Made by a program: the position numbers and the translations under genes. Under the pieces are notes generated by a model that worked only from the letters and a program-made list of their open reading frames with translations, was not told where the DNA came from and ran no database searches. Positions 42,527 to 51,718 of a stretch of DNA of 64,000 nucleotides are shown piece by piece. The stretch is from assembly GCA_017937095.1 (NCBI GenBank), contig JAGBEG010000010.1, positions 62,001 through 126,000 of the forward strand, in the 5' to 3' direction. Each line of letters starts with the position of its first letter. The stretch's first letter is position 1. This stretch comes from Roseburia sp. GTDB lineage: Bacteria > Bacillota > Clostridia > Lachnospirales > Lachnospiraceae.

Positions 42527-44372
42527 CGGAAATGAGACGGCAAGGGGAGCAGGCAGACGGCGCGGACCGATGGGACGTGGAACGGGCTCGGGAGAAAAGC
42601 CGAGGGATCTGAAAGGCTCCATAGGAAAGCTTGCGGTATATATTGGTGATTTTAAGCTTGCAATTATCGTTGTCATACTTTTTGCAGCATGTTCCACGGT
42701 GTTCAGCGTCATCGGACCAAAGATTTTAGGAAAGGCGACGACGGCGCTCTCGGAAGGGCTGATGGCGAAGATTCGCGGAACCGGAGGAATCGACTTTAGC
42801 TATATCGGACAGATCTTATTGTTCGTATTGGCGCTGTATCTTCTCAGCGCGTTGTTTTCCTTTGTGCAGGGCTGGATTATGACCGGAGTTACCCAGAAGG
42901 TCTGCTATCGTCTGCGCAAGGAGATTTCAGAGAAAATCAACCGTATGCCGATGAAGTATTTTGAGAGCAGAACCTATGGAGAGGTGCTCTCGCGGATCAC
43001 GAACGATGTGGATACGTTAGGACAGGGATTAAATCAGAGCATCACGACGATTATCACGTCTGTAGCGACGATGATCGGCGTGCTGATCATGATGCTCAGT
43101 ATTTCGCCGCTTATGACATTGATCGCGATCGTGATTCTGCCGATTTCGGCGGGGCTTGTATCTTTTGTTGTGAAGAAATCGCAGGGGTATTTTAAGACGC
43201 AGCAGGAGTATCTGGGACATATCAACGGGCAGGTCGAGGAGGTCTATAGCGGTCATCTCGTCATTAAGGCATTCAACCGGGAAAAAGATACGATTGAGGA
43301 ATTTAACAGGACGAATGAGACGCTCTACGATTCCGCATGGAAATCACAGTTCCTCTCCGGCATGATGCATCCGATCATGGTGTTCGTCGGAAACTTAGGA
43401 TATGCGTCGGTGGCGTTGACAGGCGGTCTTCTCGCCATTCGCGGCAGTATTACGATCGGTGATATTCAGGCGTTCATACAGTACGTGAAGAATTTTACGC
43501 AGCCGATCCAGCAGATTGCGCAGGTCATCAATCAGGTGCAGTCGATGGCCGCGGCGTCCGAGCGTGTATTTGAGTTCTTAAGCGAGGAAGAGGAGGAGCA
43601 GACCGTAGAGCACCCGTGTGATGTGACGAAGGTGACCGGAGCGGTTTCCTTTGAACATGTGCGCTTTGGATATCGCCCGGATCAGACGATCATCCATGAT
43701 TTCAGCGTCGAGGTAAAGCCGGGACAGAAGGTGGCGATCGTCGGACCTACCGGAGCGGGAAAGACGACGATGGTGAAACTTCTGATGCGGTTTTACGATG
43801 TGAATGACGGAGCAATCTGTCTGGACGGACACAACGTGAAGGAGTTTAACCGCAGGGAGCTGCGCGACGCCTTCGGCATGGTACTTCAGGACACATGGCT
43901 CTTTCAGGGAACGATCATGGAAAACATCCGTTACGGAAGGCTGGATGCGACCGACGAGGAGGTCATCGCGGCGGCGAAGGCTGCACATGCGGATCACTTT
44001 ATCCGGACGCTTCCGGGCGGCTATCAGATGGAGCTGAATGAGGATGCGAGCAATGTCTCGCAGGGACAGAAGCAGCTTCTGACGATCGCGCGGGCGATCC
44101 TTGCGGATAATAAGATTCTGATTCTCGATGAAGCGACCTCCTCGGTAGATACGCGCACCGAGGTAGTGATTCAGAAGGCGATGGATAACCTGATGAAGGG
44201 GCGCACAAGCTTTATCATCGCGCATCGTCTGTCCACGATCCGTGACGCGGATGTGATTCTGGTCATGAAGGACGGCGATATCGTAGAGCAGGGAAATCAT
44301 GAGGAACTGCTTGCGGCAAACGGATTTTATGCAAATCTTTACAGTTCGCAGTTTGAGGAAACTGTTGCATAG
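42519..44372 (+). CDS. ABC exporter half-transporter B (catalytically complete)
   Basis: Partner half-transporter of 617 aa. Its first about 35 residues are a Gly/Arg-rich cytoplasmic extension (RGAGRRRGPMGRGTGSG). Six helices follow, then an ATPase domain with Walker A GPTGAGKTT, signature VSQGQKQLL and Walker B ILILDEATSSVD, which keeps the glutamate missing in its partner. The signature is VSQGQ rather than LSGGQ. The ATG at 42519 overlaps the previous stop by 8 bp. The pair resembles the TM287/288 and BmrCD type; the substrate is unknown. Confidence 0.92.
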   Translation: MSNGNETARGAGRRRGPMGRGTGSGEKPRDLKGSIGKLAVYIGDFKLAIIVVILFAACSTVFSVIGPKILGKATTALSEGLMAKIRGTGGIDFSYIGQILLFVLALYLLSALFSFVQGWIMTGVTQKVCYRLRKEISEKINRMPMKYFESRTYGEVLSRITNDVDTLGQGLNQSITTIITSVATMIGVLIMMLSISPLMTLIAIVILPISAGLVSFVVKKSQGYFKTQQEYLGHINGQVEEVYSGHLVIKAFNREKDTIEEFNRTNETLYDSAWKSQFLSGMMHPIMVFVGNLGYASVALTGGLLAIRGSITIGDIQAFIQYVKNFTQPIQQIAQVINQVQSMAAASERVFEFLSEEEEEQTVEHPCDVTKVTGAVSFEHVRFGYRPDQTIIHDFSVEVKPGQKVAIVGPTGAGKTTMVKLLMRFYDVNDGAICLDGHNVKEFNRRELRDAFGMVLQDTWLFQGTIMENIRYGRLDATDEEVIAAAKAAHADHFIRTLPGGYQMELNEDASNVSQGQKQLLTIARAILADNKILILDEATSSVDTRTEVVIQKAMDNLMKGRTSFIIAHRLSTIRDADVILVMKDGDIVEQGNHEELLAANGFYANLYSSQFEETVA

Positions 44373-44381
44373 GAGAAGAAA

Positions 44382-44428
44382 AAAACAGGCAGGCACAGGA
44401 TGCGCGGCATCTTGTGCCTGCCTGTTTT
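44382..44428 (+). terminator. Terminator of the marR-ABC operon
   Basis: AAAACAGGCAGGCACA pairs with TGTGCCTGCCTGTTTT around a GC-rich loop. Confidence 0.9.
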
Positions 44429-44499
44429 GCGCTATAGGAATTGTATATTTTTCACAAAAATGGAGCATGATTTTTGTGACTGGAAATGACGGAAAATGA

Positions 44500-44528
44500 T
44501 TGACTGTGACGGAATGTGATTCTATAAT
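44500..44528 (+). promoter_or_regulatory. Promoter of the fructose operon
   Basis: TTGACT at 44500, 17-bp spacer, TATAAT at 44523. Around it are repeated elements of the form TGACNGNAAATGA (before) and GAATGAAAATGAATGAAAG (44550-44575), which may be FruR operators. Confidence 0.7.
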
Positions 44529-44583
44529 AAGATTATCAAAGATGAACGAAATTGAATGAAAATGAATGAAAGTGAGTGAGGTT

Positions 44584-45330
44584 ATGCTGACGGAAGAGAG
44601 ATTTTCAAAAATATGCGCCATACTGGAACGAAACGGTAGCGTCACCGTACAGCAGTTGATGACGGAACTGGACGCATCCGAATCGACCATCCGAAGGGAT
44701 CTGACGGCGCTGGATGCAGGCGGTCAGTTGACAAAGGTGCACGGAGGAGCGGTATTAAAGGGAAATGCGTACAGCACAAAGGATGAAAAGGTCATAAATC
44801 GTAAAGAATTAAATAAGGAGGCAAAGATCAAAATCGCAAAGTACGCAGCGGGTCTGATCGAGGCAGGTGATTTTGTTTATCTCGATGCGGGAACGACCAC
44901 GGAGCGGATGATAGACTATATTACCAACAAGCAGGCGATATTTGTGACCAACGCGATCACCCATGCGAAGCGGCTGGCGGAAAACGGATTTACCGTATAT
45001 CTGCTGGGAGGAGAATTTAAGGCGGTCACCGAGGCGATTGTCGGAGAGGAGGCGGTTGCCACCCTGGACAAGTACAATTTTACAAAGGGCTTCTGGGGAG
45101 CGAACGGCGTCAGCATCCAGAAAGGCTTTTCTACACCGGAGGTCAAGGAGGCGCTGGTCAAGAAGCGGGCGATGGAAAACTGCAGGGAATGTTATATCCT
45201 TGCGGACAACAGCAAATTCGGTCAGATTTCAAGCGTGACCTTTGCATCGTTTGAGAGCGCCGATGTTATCACAGACGGACCGCTGCAGCCGCCGTATCAG
45301 AACTGCGCGAATGTGATGGAAGTATTGTAA
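44584..45330 (+). CDS. fruR: DeoR family regulator of fructose utilisation
   Basis: A repressor of 248 aa that probably releases DNA when a phosphorylated fructose binds. The N-terminal helix-turn-helix is VTVQQLMTELDASESTIRRD with LTKVHGGAV, and the C-terminal sugar-phosphate domain shows YLDAGTTTERM and KGFWGANGVSIQKGFSTPE. The ATG at 44584 follows GAGG; an in-frame ATG at 44566 is less well placed. It is the first gene of the operon with fruK and fruA, which supports autoregulation. Confidence 0.88.
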   Translation: MLTEERFSKICAILERNGSVTVQQLMTELDASESTIRRDLTALDAGGQLTKVHGGAVLKGNAYSTKDEKVINRKELNKEAKIKIAKYAAGLIEAGDFVYLDAGTTTERMIDYITNKQAIFVTNAITHAKRLAENGFTVYLLGGEFKAVTEAIVGEEAVATLDKYNFTKGFWGANGVSIQKGFSTPEVKEALVKKRAMENCRECYILADNSKFGQISSVTFASFESADVITDGPLQPPYQNCANVMEVL

Positions 45331-45350
45331 GAAATGAGAGGAGGATGGGA

Positions 45351-46271
45351 ATGATTTACACAGTGACTTTTAATCCGTCGTTGGATTATATCGTAACAGT
45401 AGAACATTTCCGGTGCGGTATTGTAAACCGGACACAAAACGAGATCATTTACCCGGGCGGAAAGGGAATCAACGTATCTATGGTGCTTAAGAATCTCGGA
45501 CATGAAAATACAGCCCTTGGATTTCTGGCGGGATTTACCGGAGATAAAATAGAACAGCTTTTAAAGGAAAAGGGAATCTCCACGGATTTCATAAAGGTAG
45601 AGAACGGACTTTCCCGTATCAATGTCAAGCTCCGCTCCGATGAAGAGACGGAAATCAACGGGCAGGGTCCCGCCATTGCGGCATCGGATATCGACGCGCT
45701 TTACCGCAGACTGGATGCGCTTAAGGACGATGATGTTCTTGTCCTGGCGGGCAGCATCCCGGACGTCATGCCGAGTTCGATGTATATGGATATTATGACG
45801 CATCTTAAGGAGAAAAACTTAAAGATCGTTGTGGACGCCACGAGAGATTTGTTAGTCAATGTACTTTGCCACCGACCGTTTCTGGTAAAGCCGAACAATC
45901 ATGAGCTGGGCGAGATTTTCGGAGTGACGCTGCACGATAAGGCGGAGGTCGTCGCTTACGGCAGAAAGCTGCAGGAGATGGGAGCTAAGAATGTCCTTGT
46001 TTCCATGGCGGGAGACGGAGCGGTGCTGATTGCAGAAGACGGAAATGTTTTTATGGCAGAAGCGCCGAAGGGAGAACTTAAAAATTCCGTCGGAGCGGGA
46101 GATTCTATGGTAGCCGGATTCCTGGCAGGCTATTTAGAGAGCGGAAGCTACGGGCGCGCATTTCAGATGGGAGTGTGCAGCGGAAGCGCTTCGGCATTTT
46201 CAGAGGAACTGGCAACACGGGCGGAGGTGCTTGCCCTGTTGGATAAAAACAAAGGACTCTTTGAGAAGTAG
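45351..46271 (+). CDS. fruK: 1-phosphofructokinase
   Basis: Phosphorylates fructose 1-phosphate, the PTS product, to fructose 1,6-bisphosphate. A PfkB-family protein of 306 aa with the start MIYTVTFNPSLDYIVTV, YPGGKGINVSMVLKNLG, and the anion-hole/base motif NSVGAGDSMVAGF near residue 250. The ATG at 45351 follows GAGAGGAGG at ideal distance; the ATG six bases earlier lies too close to that site. It lies between fruR and fruA. Confidence 0.95.
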   Translation: MIYTVTFNPSLDYIVTVEHFRCGIVNRTQNEIIYPGGKGINVSMVLKNLGHENTALGFLAGFTGDKIEQLLKEKGISTDFIKVENGLSRINVKLRSDEETEINGQGPAIAASDIDALYRRLDALKDDDVLVLAGSIPDVMPSSMYMDIMTHLKEKNLKIVVDATRDLLVNVLCHRPFLVKPNNHELGEIFGVTLHDKAEVVAYGRKLQEMGAKNVLVSMAGDGAVLIAEDGNVFMAEAPKGELKNSVGAGDSMVAGFLAGYLESGSYGRAFQMGVCSGSASAFSEELATRAEVLALLDKNKGLFEK

Positions 46272-46294
46272 CAGAGAGAAAAGGAGGAAAAGGT

Positions 46295-48235
46295 ATGAGA
46301 ATCAAAGAATTACTGGCCGTAGAGAGCATATCGCTAAACGGGACATGCGGCAGTAAAAAAGAAGCGCTTGATACTATGGTAGAGCTGATGGCAAAAAGTG
46401 GGAAAATTGCAGATGTGGAGACCTATCGCAAGGGAGTTTACGCGCGGGAGGAGGAGAGCACGACAGGAATCGGAGAGGGAATTGCAATCCCGCACTGTAA
46501 GTCCGATGCAGTAATAGCACCGGGACTTGCAGCCATGGTCGTAAAGGACGGCGTCGATTTCGACGCGCTTGACGGGGAAAAGGTACACTTGATTTTCCTG
46601 ATCGCTGCGCCAGATACCAAGGACAATGTACATCTGGATGTACTTAGCAAGCTGTCGGTTCTTCTGATGGACGAGGATTTTACAACAAAACTGAAAAATG
46701 CGAAGACGGTCGATGAGTTCCTTGGAATCATTGACGACGCGGAGACGAAAAAGGATGCGGCAGAGAACGGGGAACTTTCCGCAGAGACAAAGAAAGAAGA
46801 GAATCCGGCGAACGCACAGGCAGGAAAGCTTATCCTTGCGGTGACCGGATGTCCGACAGGAATCGCGCACACCTATATGGCGGCAGAGGCATTGGAGAAA
46901 AAGGCGAAAGAGCTCGGCTGCCGTATAAAAGTCGAGACGAGAGGCTCGGGCGGCGCGAAGAACGTGCTTACGAAAGCGGAGATCGCGGAGGCGGAATGCA
47001 TCATTGTGGCTGCCGATACGCAGGTCCCGATGGATCGTTTCGCGGGCAAGCCTGTGATCCAGTGCAAGGTTGCGGACGGAATCAGCAAATCAGAGGAATT
47101 GTTAAACCGGGCGCTCTCGGGGCATGTGTCTGTTTATCAGGCGGCAGGAGGCAGCCATACTGTAGATGAAGAAGAAGGAAAAGACAGCATCGGACATCAG
47201 ATTTACAAGCATCTGATGAATGGCGTTTCCCATATGCTTCCGTTCGTGGTGGGCGGCGGTATTCTGATTGCGCTGGCATTCCTGATCGATGGACTTGCGG
47301 TTGATTTAAATGCACTTCCACTGGAGGAGCGCGCGAACTTCGGTACGATTACACCGCTTGCGGCGCTGCTTAAGAGCGGTATCGGCGGCGTGGCGTTCGG
47401 CTTCATGCTTCCGATCCTTGCGGGGTACATTGCAATGAGTATTGCGGACCGTCCGGGACTCGCTGTCGGCTTCGTCGGCGGAGCGATCGCGGCAAACGGA
47501 ACTTCCGGTTTCCTTGGCGCGTTGATCGCAGGATTTGCGGCAGGCTACATTGTACTGGGATTAAAGAAGCTGTTCGAAAAGCTGCCGAAGAGTTTAGACG
47601 GTATCAAACCGGTGCTGCTCTATCCGCTGTTTGGAATCTTATTGATCGGACTGGCGATGATTTACATTGTAGAACCCCCGATCGGCGCATTGAACACGGC
47701 AATCAACAATGGACTTAACAGCTTAAACGGTGCAAGCGCTATCATTCTGGGAGCGCTGCTCGGCGGAATGATGTCGGTGGATATGGGAGGCCCGGTCAAC
47801 AAGGCGGCTTATGTATTCGGAACGGCATCGATTGCAGCAGGCAACTATAACATCATGGCGGCAGTCATGATCGGCGGTATGGTTCCTCCGCTTGCCATCG
47901 CGCTTGCGACCATATTCTTTAAGAATAAATTTACCGCAGAAGAGCGCAAGGCAGGCCCTACGAACTTTATCATGGGATTATCCTTTATCTCAGAGGGAGC
48001 AATTCCGTTCGCGGCATCCGACCCGCTGCACGTACTGCCGTCCTGTATCGTCGGCTCGGCGGTGGCAGGAGCGCTTTCCATGGCGTTCGGCTGTACATTG
48101 ATGGCGCCGCACGGCGGAATCTTCGTATTCCCGACGGTCGGCAATCCGCTTTTATATCTGCTGGCGCTTGCAGTCGGCTCTGCCGTAGGCTGCGTACTGC
48201 TCGGCATACTGAAGAAGGATGTTAAAAAGTCGTGA
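46295..48235 (+). CDS. fruA: PTS fructose transporter EIIABC
   Basis: Imports and phosphorylates fructose to fructose 1-phosphate. The 646-aa protein contains, in order, EIIA (phospho-histidine in GIAIPHCKSD, near residue 66), EIIB (phospho-cysteine in LAVTGCPTGIAHTYMAA, near residue 190) and a membrane EIIC from about residue 305 (HMLPFVVGGGILIALAFLI to the end). A linker rich in glutamate and lysine joins A and B. The ATG at 46295 follows AAGGAGGAAAAGG. It precedes the ptsH and ptsI genes. Confidence 0.95.
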   Translation: MRIKELLAVESISLNGTCGSKKEALDTMVELMAKSGKIADVETYRKGVYAREEESTTGIGEGIAIPHCKSDAVIAPGLAAMVVKDGVDFDALDGEKVHLIFLIAAPDTKDNVHLDVLSKLSVLLMDEDFTTKLKNAKTVDEFLGIIDDAETKKDAAENGELSAETKKEENPANAQAGKLILAVTGCPTGIAHTYMAAEALEKKAKELGCRIKVETRGSGGAKNVLTKAEIAEAECIIVAADTQVPMDRFAGKPVIQCKVADGISKSEELLNRALSGHVSVYQAAGGSHTVDEEEGKDSIGHQIYKHLMNGVSHMLPFVVGGGILIALAFLIDGLAVDLNALPLEERANFGTITPLAALLKSGIGGVAFGFMLPILAGYIAMSIADRPGLAVGFVGGAIAANGTSGFLGALIAGFAAGYIVLGLKKLFEKLPKSLDGIKPVLLYPLFGILLIGLAMIYIVEPPIGALNTAINNGLNSLNGASAIILGALLGGMMSVDMGGPVNKAAYVFGTASIAAGNYNIMAAVMIGGMVPPLAIALATIFFKNKFTAEERKAGPTNFIMGLSFISEGAIPFAASDPLHVLPSCIVGSAVAGALSMAFGCTLMAPHGGIFVFPTVGNPLLYLLALAVGSAVGCVLLGILKKDVKKS

Positions 48236-48241
48236 AGAGAA

Positions 48242-48377
48242 AGCGATGAGAAGAGAAGATTGTAAAGAGAGCAATGAGAAGAGAAAATCGCAAAGAAAGC
48301 AATGTATGGGGAATTTTGAAAAGAAGGCAATGCAGTGAAAGTCTTGAAAAGCGATTGCCTGTGAAATATCAGAAAGA
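48242..48377 (+). repeat. Five degenerate 28-bp tandem repeats between fruA and ptsH
   Basis: Units starting AGCGATG or AGCAATG begin at 48242, 48270, 48298, 48326 (GGCAATG, shorter, 24 bp) and 48350. The first two are nearly the same (AGCRATGAGAAGAGAARAT); the later ones diverge. The period is not a multiple of three and no frame is preserved, so the array is non-coding. It fills nearly all of the 154-bp gap. Confidence 0.75.
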
Positions 48378-48389
48378 GAGGTAAGGAAC

Positions 48390-48647
48390 ATGAAAGAATT
48401 TAAATATGTTATCAAGGATGAGCAGGGGATTCATGCCCGCCCCGCAGGATTATTTATCAAAGAGGCAGCGGCATTTCCGTGCAGCATCACCATTGCAAAG
48501 AACGGAAAAGAAGTCGATGCAAAGAGAATCTTCGGTGTTATGGGGCTTGGCGTAAAGTGCGGCGAGGAAATCGTGTTAAAAGCGGACGGAGAGCGTGAGG
48601 AAGAAGCAATCGAAAAGCTTAGCGCATTCCTGGAAGCGAATCTGTAA
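48390..48647 (+). CDS. ptsH: Phosphocarrier protein HPr lacking the regulatory Ser46
   Basis: Carries phosphate from enzyme I to the PTS permeases. The 85-aa protein has the active histidine in GIHARPAG. At the place of the regulatory serine (KSIMGVMSLG in Bacillus) this protein reads AKRIFGVMGLG, so Ser46 is arginine and it cannot be phosphorylated there by HPr kinase. It may thus be a fructose-dedicated HPr. The ATG at 48390 follows AGAGAGGTAAGG. It is flanked by fruA and ptsI. Confidence 0.93.
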   Translation: MKEFKYVIKDEQGIHARPAGLFIKEAAAFPCSITIAKNGKEVDAKRIFGVMGLGVKCGEEIVLKADGEREEEAIEKLSAFLEANL

Positions 48648-48720
48648 ATATCGGGGAAGAACGGGATGGTGCAGACCGGGCAATGCCTGTGCCGTCCCGT
48701 AAAGGGAATGGAGGTATGAC

Positions 48721-50337
48721 ATGTTACTGGAAGGCAAAAGTGTATTTGGAGGAATCGCAATCGGACGTTTGTCCGTATATAACAAAAAGGAGCATCAGGT
48801 AAAGCGCAGCAAAGTAGCTGATGCCGCAGCCGAGATAGCACGTTTTACCACAGCAAGGGAGACGGCGAAGGAGCAACTGGCAGGTCTGTACGAAAAGGCG
48901 GTAAAAGAAGTCGGTGAGGCAGGCGCCATGATCTTTGAAGTACATCAGATGATGCTCGATGATCTGGACTACGTGGAATCAGTCACAAATATGATCGGGA
49001 CGCAGCAGGTCAATGCGGAGTTTGCCGTGGCGACGACGGGGGATAATTTTTCTTCCATGTTTGCGGCGATGGACGACGATTATATGAGAGAGCGTGCAGC
49101 CGACGTCAAGGATATCAGCAACCGTGTCATCTCCATTCTGCTGGGCGCAGAGAGCGGCGCTCTTAGCGGTGAAGAACCTGTCATCCTGCTGGCGGATGAT
49201 CTGGCGCCGAGCGAAACGGTGCAGCTTGACAAGAGCAGGGTACTTTCCTTTGTAACACGTCTGGGCTCGACAAATTCCCATACCGCGATTCTTGCGAGAA
49301 CTATGAATATTCCGGCGCTGATAGGAATTGATTTCGCAGAGGATGTGGACGGAAAGCTTGGCATTGTGGATGGCTATACGGGAACACTGATCGTGGAACC
49401 GGATGAGACTACACTCGCAGATTATCGGGAGAAAAAGGCGGCGGAGGAAGAGAAAAAGCGTCTTTTGCAGGAACTGAAGGGAAAAGAAAATATTACGCTG
49501 GATGGCAAAAAAATCAATCTGTACGCCAATATCGGCGGCGTGGCGGATGTTGCGGGCGCGCTTGCCAATGATGCGGGCGGAATCGGACTGTTCCGCAGTG
49601 AATTTCTTTATCTCGAATCGAATGACTATCCGACCGAAGAGGCGCAGTTTGCAGCCTATAAGACAGTTGCGGAAAATATGGCGGGGAAAAAGGTCATTAT
49701 CCGCACGCTGGATATCGGGGCGGATAAACAGGTGGATTATTTCGGCATGGAGAAGGAGGAAAATCCGGCAATGGGCTACCGCGCCATCCGTATCTGCCTC
49801 GATCGGACAGAAATCTTTAAGACGCAGCTCCGCGCGATCTACCGCGCCAGCTATTACGGAACAATATCAATTATGTTCCCGATGATAATCTCTGTGGCGG
49901 AGGTAAAGCGGATCAAAGAAATTATTGCAGAGGTAAAGGCGGAACTTTCTAAGCAGGGGATTCCTTATAAGGACTGTGAAATCGGAATTATGATCGAAAC
50001 TCCGGCGGCAGTGATGATCTCGGATCTTCTGGCGAAGGAGGTAGACTTCTTCTCTGTGGGAACCAACGACCTCACACAGTACACGCTTGCAATCGACCGC
50101 CAGAATCCAAAGCTGGACGCAATCTACGATTCGCATCATGAAGCGATCCTTCGGATGCTTCGCCTCGTCGTAGAGAACGGACATAAAGAGAACTGCTGGG
50201 TCGGCATCTGCGGTGAACTGGGCGCAGATACCTCCCTGACGGAGACATTCTTACAGATGGGTGTGGATGAACTCTCCGTCGCACCGTCCATGATCCTAAA
50301 GGTGCGGGAAGCAATCCGAAATTCCAGGGCAGAATAA
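48721..50337 (+). CDS. ptsI: PTS enzyme I
   Basis: Takes phosphate from phosphoenolpyruvate and passes it to HPr. The 538-aa protein has the phospho-histidine motif GSTNSHTAILARTMNIPA near residue 187, the PEP-binding segments GGIGLFRSEFLYLE and ALDIGADKQVDYF-like residues 340-350, and the C-terminal VGICGELGADTSLT with the catalytic cysteine. The ATG at 48721 follows GGAGGTATGAC. It ends the fructose operon; the convergent dinB stop is only 9 bp away and no terminator hairpin was seen there. Confidence 0.96.
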   Translation: MLLEGKSVFGGIAIGRLSVYNKKEHQVKRSKVADAAAEIARFTTARETAKEQLAGLYEKAVKEVGEAGAMIFEVHQMMLDDLDYVESVTNMIGTQQVNAEFAVATTGDNFSSMFAAMDDDYMRERAADVKDISNRVISILLGAESGALSGEEPVILLADDLAPSETVQLDKSRVLSFVTRLGSTNSHTAILARTMNIPALIGIDFAEDVDGKLGIVDGYTGTLIVEPDETTLADYREKKAAEEEKKRLLQELKGKENITLDGKKINLYANIGGVADVAGALANDAGGIGLFRSEFLYLESNDYPTEEAQFAAYKTVAENMAGKKVIIRTLDIGADKQVDYFGMEKEENPAMGYRAIRICLDRTEIFKTQLRAIYRASYYGTISIMFPMIISVAEVKRIKEIIAEVKAELSKQGIPYKDCEIGIMIETPAAVMISDLLAKEVDFFSVGTNDLTQYTLAIDRQNPKLDAIYDSHHEAILRMLRLVVENGHKENCWVGICGELGADTSLTETFLQMGVDELSVAPSMILKVREAIRNSRAE

Positions 50338-50346
50338 AAGGCGCTT

Positions 50347-51603
50347 CTAGTCCTCGTCCGGAATCTCGTGGCTTCTGCCGCGTCTGATGTGGGAGATACC
50401 GGCACTCCTGGCGGCGGGGTCCATGAAACAGGCGCGCTTGATGGACTCCTCCCCATAGCGCGTGCGGATCGAGTCCACCGCCTGATTGAGCTTAGAAAGC
50501 TTCTCTGTGCGCTCCGTGTCGAACAGATTGTACTGCTCATAGCTCTCTGTGGTCGCCTTGCTTGTGGAGACGCCTAACAGACGGATCGGGCTGTGATCCC
50601 AGAGGGCGTCGAACAGTTCGCAGGCGCATTCGTAAATGCGCTCCGTGACATTCGTGGAGGACGGGAGCGTCATCTGGCGTGAGGAGTGTCGAAATTCACT
50701 GTCCACGATCTGTACCTGCACCACGCTGACATAGGCTTTCGCGGAGCGGATTCTTGCGCCGACAGTCTCACAGAGCGAGAGAAGCACGTGTCTGGCAGTA
50801 TCGGAATCCGTCACATCGTAGGAAAGCGTCAGGGAATTGCCGTAGCCCTTGTTGGCGGGCGAATCATGCGTCAGCTCGGCGGATTCGATACCGTTGGCGT
50901 AATGCCAGATCGTGTCGCCGTGCGACTTGAGCATGGAGACGATCATATCGTGGTCGGAACGCGCAAGCTCACCGATCGTCGTGATTCCAAGTGTGCGAAG
51001 CCGTCTGGCGGAGGACTTTCCGACAAAGAAGAGATCCTCGATTGGGAGCGGCCAGAGCTTGTCTGCGATCTCATCCGGAAAGAGGGTGTGCACCTTATCG
51101 GGCTTTTCGAAATCGGACGCCATCTTGGCGAGCAGCCGGTTCGACGAGATCCCGATATTGACGGTAAAGCCAAGCTCCGTGCGGATGGTATCCTTTAACG
51201 TGTGTGCGAAGGCTACGGGATTGCCGTAGAGCAGCGTCGTTCCCGTCATGTCACAGAAGGCTTCGTCGATGCTGTACGCTTCCACAGACGGCGCATAGCG
51301 GCGCAGCAGCTCCATGAACTGTTCAGAGCGTCTTGCATAAACAGAATAATGAGGCGGATAGATCTTAAGACCGGGGCATTTGCGCCTTGCATGGGCAAGG
51401 GGCTCCCCGGTCTTTATGCCGTACTTTCGGGCGGAGACAGACTTCGCGAGGACAATGCCGTGCCGTCTGGATTCATCGCCGCCGATGACGGAGGGAAAGG
51501 TGCGGATGTCGGGAGCGCCCGGGTCCTCGCGCAGCAGCTCGGCGGCCTCCCAGCTTAAGAAAGCAGAATTGACATCAATATGAAAGATCAGTGGTTCCGG
51601 CAT
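50347..51603 (-). CDS. dinB: DNA polymerase IV (Y family)
   Basis: Translesion DNA polymerase of 418 aa. The palm motifs are FHIDVNSAFLSWEAA at the start and YSIDEAFCDMTG near residue 105, with the thumb at LWPLPIEDLFFVGKSSARRL. A C-terminal little-finger region follows, ending in DEDYE-like acidic residues rather than a clear beta-clamp motif. The ATG at 51603 has AGGAGGTG upstream. A LexA-type box and a consensus promoter precede it, consistent with SOS induction. It is convergent with ptsI. Confidence 0.92.
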   Translation of the reverse strand: MPEPLIFHIDVNSAFLSWEAAELLREDPGAPDIRTFPSVIGGDESRRHGIVLAKSVSARKYGIKTGEPLAHARRKCPGLKIYPPHYSVYARRSEQFMELLRRYAPSVEAYSIDEAFCDMTGTTLLYGNPVAFAHTLKDTIRTELGFTVNIGISSNRLLAKMASDFEKPDKVHTLFPDEIADKLWPLPIEDLFFVGKSSARRLRTLGITTIGELARSDHDMIVSMLKSHGDTIWHYANGIESAELTHDSPANKGYGNSLTLSYDVTDSDTARHVLLSLCETVGARIRSAKAYVSVVQVQIVDSEFRHSSRQMTLPSSTNVTERIYECACELFDALWDHSPIRLLGVSTSKATTESYEQYNLFDTERTEKLSKLNQAVDSIRTRYGEESIKRACFMDPAARSAGISHIRRGRSHEIPDED

Positions 51604-51614
51604 GACGCACCTCC

Positions 51615-51643
51615 TTGCTCTTGCACGTTCGTTTTGCTATAAT
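51615..51643 (+). promoter_or_regulatory. Candidate promoter of the DUF4422 gene
   Basis: TTGCTC at 51615, 17-bp spacer, TATAAT at 51638. It lies in the dinB leader and points toward the dinB promoter. Confidence 0.5.
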
Positions 51644-51667
51644 ATGCCATGGATATTTATGACTTAC

Positions 51668-51696
51668 ATTATAGCAAAAGAGGGAACGATTGTAAA
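51668..51696 (-). promoter_or_regulatory. dinB promoter
   Basis: On the minus strand TTTACA (51696-51691), 17-bp spacer and TATAAT (51673-51668). Its -10 region is an exact mirror (TTTTGCTATAAT) of the one at 51632-51643. Confidence 0.7.
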
Positions 51697-51704
51697 GAAA
51701 AAAT

Positions 51705-51718
51705 CGAACAAACGTTCT
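51705..51718. promoter_or_regulatory. Probable LexA operator between dinB and the DUF4422 gene
   Basis: CGAACAAACGTTCT fits the LexA box CGAAC-N4-GTTCG except for the last base. It sits just upstream of the dinB -35 and in the leader of the DUF4422 gene. Confidence 0.7.

Noticed and set aside
43578-44690. A 370-codon minus-strand frame opposite the second ABC exporter gene
   Set aside because: It lies over the conserved ATPase domain, its composition is shadow-like and it crosses the terminator and the fruR promoter.
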